Of a DNA stretch of 52,549 nucleotides, positions 46,180-52,549 are shown one piece after another. Each line of letters begins with the position of its first letter. Within the stretch, counting starts at the first letter, position 1. Origin of the DNA: Zygnema cylindricum (taxonomy: Eukaryota; Streptophyta; Zygnematophyceae; Zygnematales; Zygnemataceae); contig JBBHKE010003075.1 in assembly GCA_037447655.1 (NCBI GenBank), positions 10,001 through 62,549 of the forward strand. The letters are read 5' to 3'. A program made the position numbers and the translations under genes. Under the pieces are notes generated by a model that did not search any database, was not told the DNA's origin, and saw only the letters and a list, made by a program, of their open reading frames with translations.

Positions 46180-49100
46180 AAACAAATCCTTTGTACAATT
46201 TGTAGCTGTTCAAAAGTGAGTTTTTGACGTTTTGCAATTATTTCCTCGAGACATTCATATCCACTATACTTTTGAGGTATTTCCCCATTGACATGTTTAT
46301 CTTTTGTATGCAAATAGCCTATAGTCTGTCCGAATGACAATCAGTTGTACAAAGTTTCAACCTTTAACTATGTCTCAAAAAGTATCTTAATTTACCGCAT
46401 TGTCATCTTCTCGACTCCCTCGGTTACTGAATTACAGAGCATAGAATGAATGGCCCACAGCCGAAACGGTGTATATTCTGAATCGATCAAGATTGGCTCA
46501 AACCGAAAAGTAAACAGCTTAAATTAATGGTAAGGTTTACGCACAGTAAACATTTTGTTTTTCAACTAAACAATGTTCTAATTCTCAGGGTTTCCTTCAA
46601 TCTGCAAGGACACGTGTGGTTCTAGTTGTAGAGTTTTAAATGCAGTATTTTTGAGCTTCTCACAGGAAGATTTGTTCCCTGACTGTGTATTACTCGAGAC
46701 ACACGTCACGCTCGGTGGTCATTTGAAATCGGCACCAAATCAGATAGGTATTCTTTGTCCTCTTTCTGCGACTCCCGAACCATAACAATTGGAGGTCACA
46801 ACCAATTGCTGTATACAATAATTTTTTTTCATTGAAAATTGTATTGATCGCTGGAAGAGCTACATTAAGAAAGCGTGATGGTAAATAATCCACGTACAGG
46901 GGAACATAGGAATTGAACAGCCAAAGGAAACAGTAATCCGGACACAGTTGGAAGCAAACCTCGTAGAAAAAGGGTTTTTTAGGCGAAAGGAAAAACACCC
47001 CACATAAGGCCAAACTACAAAAATATACACGGAAAAGAACACCTGTAACAAAGGTAGGGTGAGCTAAAACAAAACAATGTCTCGAAAACGACGGGCACCA
47101 TTTATATGCAAATACGAGCTCCACGGCCTAGATTCGCCGATCAAAGGCCTTGCAGCCAAAAAAAACTAAATCGGAGGAGATTCATTGGGCGTCCATTGGA
47201 GGCGGAAAGAGATGAGACAAAAGTTAAGGGTGCAAGGAGAAGGACGAATCCGGTAGGAAGGGCGGTGGGTAAAACGCCTTAACAAAAGGAGAAAAGCCAG
47301 TCGAAGATTGGGAAGCTAAGGGAGGTCGTCTACGGACAAATCTGTTTGAAGAGCAAATTCAAGAAATAGGGTCTAAAAAGAAATGGAAACCGGGAGGGGA
47401 AGTGAAAAAAAGAAGAGCGATTAGAAAGAGACCAAGCAACACACTTGGTTGGTTGAATAGAAAGGAAAAGTCCGGCCAATCTCTCCAAAAATTGTAGCCG
47501 GCATGTGCGAGTCATCGGCCACTGTAGGGAAGAGGCAGGGAGGGAAATTGGAAATCCCCCATTCGGTTCTAAAAAGATTTCTCTTCGAGGAAGGAATTGT
47601 CGGTTTTGACAAAATTAGACTCGAGTTTTTGTGTCTTTAGCGATCCGCGTGATAAAAATCGTCGATGGCCGTTGATCGAAGGAGATCATAACATGAATGC
47701 AAAAGAGTTTGAAAAACTCCAATCAAACACACCAGAATGTTAATCCGTACAATTTTACCACAAACAGAGGATGAAATCACATCCCGAGGATAAATTTAGA
47801 TCCCCTCCTCTGATGATATGATATGCTGTCAGAAATTGGTTGACATTGAACAGAAATAACTTAACATAGAAAATTTGACACACAATTTTTAATAATGATG
47901 GAAAGAAAAGGTGGGGCTGTTTGACACACAATTTTTAATAATGATGGAAAGAAAAGGTGGGGCTGCGGGTAGGGGCAGTAGCGGCAGTGTGAATACCGCA
48001 AAACCACGGAAGTGATGAACGCAATAAAAGAATTTATAACCTTTGAAGTTTGAACTCACCAATGTGGGCAGGAAAAAAATAAATTAAATGCGTTTCCAAA
48101 AATAGTTCCGTTCTCTTACACCCGACCGAATCACCTTGTGCGCATTTGACACTTATGTTTAACAATAACCATGATGGTAGTACGGATAGTTCCTGCTTCC
48201 ATGAAGTACCAAAGAAATATACACTCGGTGAAGATGATACAAATCCTCATAACGCATATTCAAACTCAGTTGTCTTCCATTGTCGCCAAAGTAATATCAT
48301 CGTTTACTGTAATTAGTGTGGACCAGCATGTTTTTGAGCCATGGTGTTCCCTTGGATGAAATTAAGAAATTCCGTGGGTAAAAAACATGGGTCAACATGG
48401 ACCAAATCTGAATAGAGTAAAATTCTAAGGAATGACACATGCGGACAAAATACACACTAATTGTGGTGACTTGTGAACTGCATTTGCGCTCTTTATTTTG
48501 CATTTTCGACTAATCCTACATCATCTTCTTGGAAGGTTATCTGATTCTTAATGAACTCCTGAGTGCTGGCCCAAACAAAAAAAGTACATCTAAAAGTACA
48601 TCTCAGTCATATGCACTGGCCCAAACTAATGCTGAGTAAAAAAAAGGCAAAAAGAACAGTTTCACAAATTTATTTCAGAGGGGAGACATGTCTCTTGGTC
48701 CTAGTACTTTCCATATCTTCGACGACCCAAACAACTCTACCTTTGAACCCGTTAATTCCGAATTTTGTCAACAAATTGGGATTCCGAAGCTCCCCCTCTT
48801 GTAGCACTCTCCATTTTCAACAACTCGGGACGAACCTTAATGTCTTTAAGAAAGCATTTGAACATTGTTATTCCCCTTTCTCATTGCTTTGTATTTCCCT
48901 TCTCCATCACGCCCAAACCGGATTCCGAACAACAAAAAAAATGTGGCAATCGAATTTGGCCGCAACTTCTGCAAAACAAAAACAGGCATAAGTAAAAAAA
49001 AGAAATAAATAAGTAAAATTTTTCAGAAATTAGATTAAATCACACACAAAAATAAAGAAAAATAAGAAAAGGAAGGGCCGCAACTCCTGCAAACATCCAA

Positions 49101-49998
49101 AAGTTTCAGAAATTCAATAATATCACCCGTAAAAAAAATGATATCCTAAAAGAAAAAAAAAGGAAAAGGAGAGTTGAAAGGAACAAGGAACTGCAAATTC
49201 AAAACTGAACCACTGAGACTCTGGAGTTGTATTACAAAATTCAAATGATTTTTCCGGGTTTGTCTTCACATCTTCAAAGTTTTTCTAAAAATGATTCCTA
49301 TCCACACTTTTGTATATTCACTCTTGTAAAAACATATGAAACTCTTTTTTCACTCAGTTCCCTCAGAGAGTTCTCTTTCCATTTTCACACAAACGCACTC
49401 CTCTCTTTCTCACCTATTACTTTCTCTTACATATTCTCTCTCACACATACAGTTTTCTCTCTTCACCTCTCCCTCCCTCTCTCTCCCTCTCTCTCATTTA
49501 ACACACCTGCATTTCACAACAACTGGAATGGGCTTCAACGCCTTTGGCCCGTTACGAATACCACGTCGAGAAGGACTCACCTGGTCCATAAATTACAAAT
49601 TAAATTTTAGAAACAGGATAAAGGCTACAATAAGAGACCGTTATAAGAATCGGAATAAAAGTTTTTGGGGTTTTCCAGGGTTGTTTAAGGTTTCACAGCT
49701 CCTCTTCAAGGTTCTAATTGGTTGAACTTCGGATTTACAAAAAAAATAGGTAAATGAATTTAAATCGAAGAGTTTTAACTAGCTAGAAATAAGGCTGAGA
49801 TTGAATACTCGTTAATTTTGCATGAACGCTTTTATTGGTTACAATCTCGAATTTACGTCAAGGTTTCAATACCTAATGAATTTGGAGTCCAAAGTCATAA
49901 AATTTAAAAGAAGTATTTTTATACACTCACTTGTGAATTGAGATGAGATGAGATTGTAACTGGGTATACACTCCATTTCACAACTTAAGGTGCCAATA
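46180..49998. other. Intergenic stretch, no gene recognised
   Basis: Nearly 4 kb with only short open frames (for example minus 46690-47124, plus 48563-48991, plus 49227-49725) that show no domain I know. Contains a CT-rich patch at about 49330-49500. Confidence 0.5.
47874..47965. repeat. 46-bp perfect tandem duplication
   Basis: 47874-47919 and 47920-47965 are identical, beginning TTTGACACACAATTTTTAAT; a recent replication-slippage type event. Confidence 0.95.
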
Positions 49999-49999
49999 G

Positions 50000-50192
50000 A
50001 GGTATTCATACTGGCGGAATTTCAAGAAGGCTAAATATAATATTTATATAAACTTTATAAAACTTTTTTGTGTAATGTTACCCGACATTTGATAAAAATC
50101 GGCTCAAAATCGGGGAGCATGACACAAAGATTGTATAAACATTGTACAAACATTATATAGCCATTCCTGATTTTCCGCCAGTGTGAATACCC
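50000..50192. mobile_element. Small TIR element, about 190 bp
   Basis: Left end AGGTATTCATACTGGCGGAA and right end complement AGGGTATTCACACTGGCGG form imperfect 20-bp TIRs. Flanks suggest TA or TAN duplication but are not decisive. No coding capacity. Confidence 0.65.
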
Positions 50193-50370
50193 TACTAGGT
50201 TAATTCTATATATTTAAAACCAAGGAATTCAACGGTTAAATTGGTAGGTTCAAATTTGAGGCCTTTATTGTGTACGCATATGAATTCCAGATCAGGATTT
50301 AATAGATTCATTACAGATAAAGGGTTCAAGGTTCAAGATGAAGGATTCGAACATGTCATAGAAACTGAAC

Positions 50371-50545
50371 TCTAGCCCTAACCCACCTAACTGCACCTAG
50401 CCCTAACCCTAGCCCTAACCCTAACCCTAACCCTAACTCTAACCAGTCCTACTCTAAACCTAGATAGCCCTAGCCTGAACCCTAAACCTAAACCCACCCT
50501 TCCCTAGCCCTAATACTAACCCTGATCCTGAACCTAGCTTCAAAC
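50371..50545. repeat. Degenerate CCCTAA telomere-like tract
   Basis: Four perfect CCCTAA units at 50413-50436 lie in about 170 bases of decayed variants (CCCTAG, ACCTAA, CCCTGA). It is interstitial. The unit is CCCTAA rather than the CCCTAAA common in plants. Confidence 0.85.
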
Positions 50546-51002
50546 CTACACTCCTGAACAAAAAATAAACCCAGCCATCATCGTGTCCTGAAACCAAACC
50601 TAATCCATGGTTTTTTCATCTCATTCCAACAAAATGACCTAAAAACTCCTAAAAACCCTAATCCTCCCCTAAAACCTTAGGCCTCCAGTTTAGTTTCAAC
50701 TCTAACCTCAATTCCTTCTCTAATCCTACCTTCCTTTTTGGAACAGCCATGAGTTGCCAACCGATGGTAGGTGAAGGTACAGGCGGCTGCATGGTCGGTG
50801 CAGTACAATCCGTACACATAGAAGAAAAACGAGCGGCCGAACTTGAAGGAATAGTACGGACACGTGCGGCAGAGCGACAGAATACGGAGAAGAGTGCGGA
50901 AGCCATGGCTTCCAAAGACTGGCAAGGAAAGAGATGAATTGAAAACGACAAAATGCTGCAAAAGGATCGAGGAGGAAGCAAAGTATAATACCTAAAATAA
51001 TA
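50546..51002. other. Spacer, no convincing gene
   Basis: A 62-codon plus frame at 50749-50937 (Ala/Glu/Arg-rich, helical-looking) overlaps longer minus-strand open frames; none has a recognised family. Confidence 0.4.
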
Positions 51003-51010
51003 AAATATAG

Positions 51011-51584
51011 CATAGTTCAAAAGTAGGTGAAAGTATGCCCATACAATATGCCTATTGTACGCAAAAACATACAATATGGCCTTAAGAGTTAAGACCCATA
51101 TTGTATTGGTCGCAAAATGAAAAATAATAGTAACAGGGTTGTGTTGCACATCGATCGATAGAGAATTAAACGTCGTGTCTAAATTTTGAAAAACATTCGG
51201 ACAAATTTTTATTTTTCCGTGAGTTTTGAGGTATTTTTTATTTAAACCGTCAGATTTGGACGATCGGACGGTCACTAATAAAAGTAACGATTTAAGAAGA
51301 TCACATGAAAAGCCCATAACAAAACTTAGGATAGGACTTACGTCCGCGTTTTTTTTTTTTCCGGGTTTTTTTTCCCGCGGAATGTCATCCTACGCCGTGT
51401 CAGTTACCTAAAAAAATTCATACGGCGGCGTGCGCTGTCCTATGATGATACGTCAGATTCGTACGTTCGTACAAGAGTGTGCACAACGCACACACATACA
51501 GTATGCTTACTCTGCGCGAGTTTTGTGCCAAGTTTTGTGCGCCTACCAAAGGCCTACCATAAAAACGCCTACTTTTGAACTATG
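51011..51584. mobile_element. hAT-type MITE, 574 bp (CATAGTT family)
   Basis: TIR CATAGTTCAAAAGTAGG (17 bp perfect) and an exact 8-bp target duplication AAATATAG at 51003-51010 and 51585-51592. Non-autonomous; a shorter relative is at 32513-32799. Confidence 0.92.
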
Positions 51585-51728
51585 AAATATAGTTGCATGA
51601 ATGTTTATGGAATGTTGAACGAATCGCGACGATTTTTGTCCGATTTTGCACGATTCGCTTAAGATTCCGTAAACATTCTCAGCTTCGCGTGTGAGAATAG
51701 CCGCCGATGTTTACCTTATTACTGTTGG

Positions 51729-52341
51729 CAGAGGTCGCAAAAGTCAAAAATTTTCATACCCGAAACCGACCGTCTTTTTTTTCAAAATCTGAGTAACCGA
51801 CGCCCGACCGAGTTTTGTCACGCTCCAAAATTGTTAACCGTTAACCGACCGTCGTTTACGAAAAAAAAATTAACCGAATCTTGATTTTTCGCGACTAACC
51901 GTGCCCGCCCGTAACCGAAAAAGTACAAAATTAATCAATGTACGACGAAATAAGCCAATAATTACGATTTGTCGCGTTCCCTAAGATTTGCGAAATGAAT
52001 AGTGTTACTGCCGTGTCAGATTTGCAACGCTTTGTCGCGTTGCCTAAGATTTGTGAAATGAATATTGTACTACCGTGTCAGATTTGCGACGCTAATCATG
52101 ATGTCACGTACTTCCACGATGCCAAAGAGTACAAAGTACAAGAATGTTGGATTATAGGGACAGTACAAAATTTTCATTTTTTGGTTGACCGACCGTAACC
52201 GACCGTTTTTTTTTTCCTGGGTGAATCAACCGACCGTAACCGCCCGACCCCCAAAATTTGGCAACCGAATCCGTTCCGGATCCGGCGCGGGCGGTCGGTT
52301 AACGGTCGGTCACGGTTTCGGTTAACCGTTTGCGACCTCTG
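51729..52341. mobile_element. hAT-type element, 613 bp, TIR CAGAGGTCGCAAA
   Basis: 13-bp TIRs CAGAGGTCGCAAA, with flanks ACTGTTGG and TCTGTTGG matching 7 of 8 bases. The interior is built of repeated GACCG/GGTTAACCG words that can fold on themselves. No transposase frame. The CAGRG start and 8-bp duplication point to hAT. Confidence 0.85.
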
Positions 52342-52549
52342 TCTGTTGGTTTCTGAATCGCCTAGAGGTTATTCAGTTGCCGTACCATCTTCTAATACCG
52401 TACCATGAAAATACTAGCGATTCTCAAGAAGTGCCAGATTCCGTACATGTGAGGCATTGAAATCGTCATATTATGTGGCATCGCCTTCGGATTAGAACGA
52501 CAATATCCATGCTACAGTAAAAGTTGCAAGATTCAGTACAGTATGGAGT

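Noticed and set aside
46690-47124. 144-codon minus-strand frame
   Set aside because: Cys/Phe-rich with no recognisable domain; a nearby VADDS string recalls non-LTR RT boxes but nothing around it supports that.
50371-50545. True chromosome end
   Set aside because: The tract is short, decayed and followed by 2 kb of ordinary sequence with dated transposon insertions.
50749-50937. 62-codon plus-strand frame with a helical, charged sequence
   Set aside because: Overlapped by longer minus-strand frames, no family resemblance and no splice or promoter context.

Overview
The window is nuclear DNA from a plant-lineage eukaryote (land plant or charophyte alga; I cannot place it further). The grounds are two spliced genes that resemble plant proteins, GT-AG introns with pyrimidine-rich 3' ends, telo-box motifs near both genes, and Ty1/copia retrotransposons carrying a primer site complementary to plant initiator tRNA-Met.

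Layout. (1) 1-7458: a four-exon RER1 gene (Golgi-to-ER retrieval receptor) on the minus strand, with a 3.4-kb first intron holding an AT microsatellite, a small foldback element and an 850-bp purine/pyrimidine tract. (2) 7832-11005: upstream of RER1, a chain of six short TA-flanked terminal-inverted-repeat elements (MITEs) of one superfamily (TIR CACCGC.AATCGTTATTAG). (3) 11230-30830: a decayed hAT transposase gene split by three nested copia elements, all minus strand and all with identifiable 5-bp target duplications: Copia-A (11662-30217) in hAT, Copia-B (13044-25506) in Copia-A, Copia-C (16567-22843) in Copia-B. A solo LTR of the Copia-B family (26294-27296) sits in Copia-A in the opposite orientation. 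LTR divergence judged by eye (about 10%, 4-5% and 1-2%) agrees with this order. (4) 30830-36000: mostly non-genic, with a hAT-type MITE, a 49-bp minisatellite and more TA-flanked elements. (5) 36301-45370: a plus-strand gene for a large SNAPC4/MYB4R1-like protein with 4.5 Myb repeats, the DNA-binding subunit of the snRNA-activating complex; one intron carries a MITE containing a tRNA-like sequence. (6) 46180-52549: no gene recognised; a small TIR element, a degenerate CCCTAA telomere-like tract and two hAT-type elements with 8-bp target duplications.

Most notable observation: in all three copia families the predicted gag start codon lies inside the LTR, and translation would run through the LTR end and directly across a primer-binding site that matches the anticodon arm of initiator tRNA-Met (half-tRNA priming, as in Drosophila copia) rather than its 3' end. 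The primer site is therefore also coding sequence. All three elements are disabled by stops, frameshifts or insertions.
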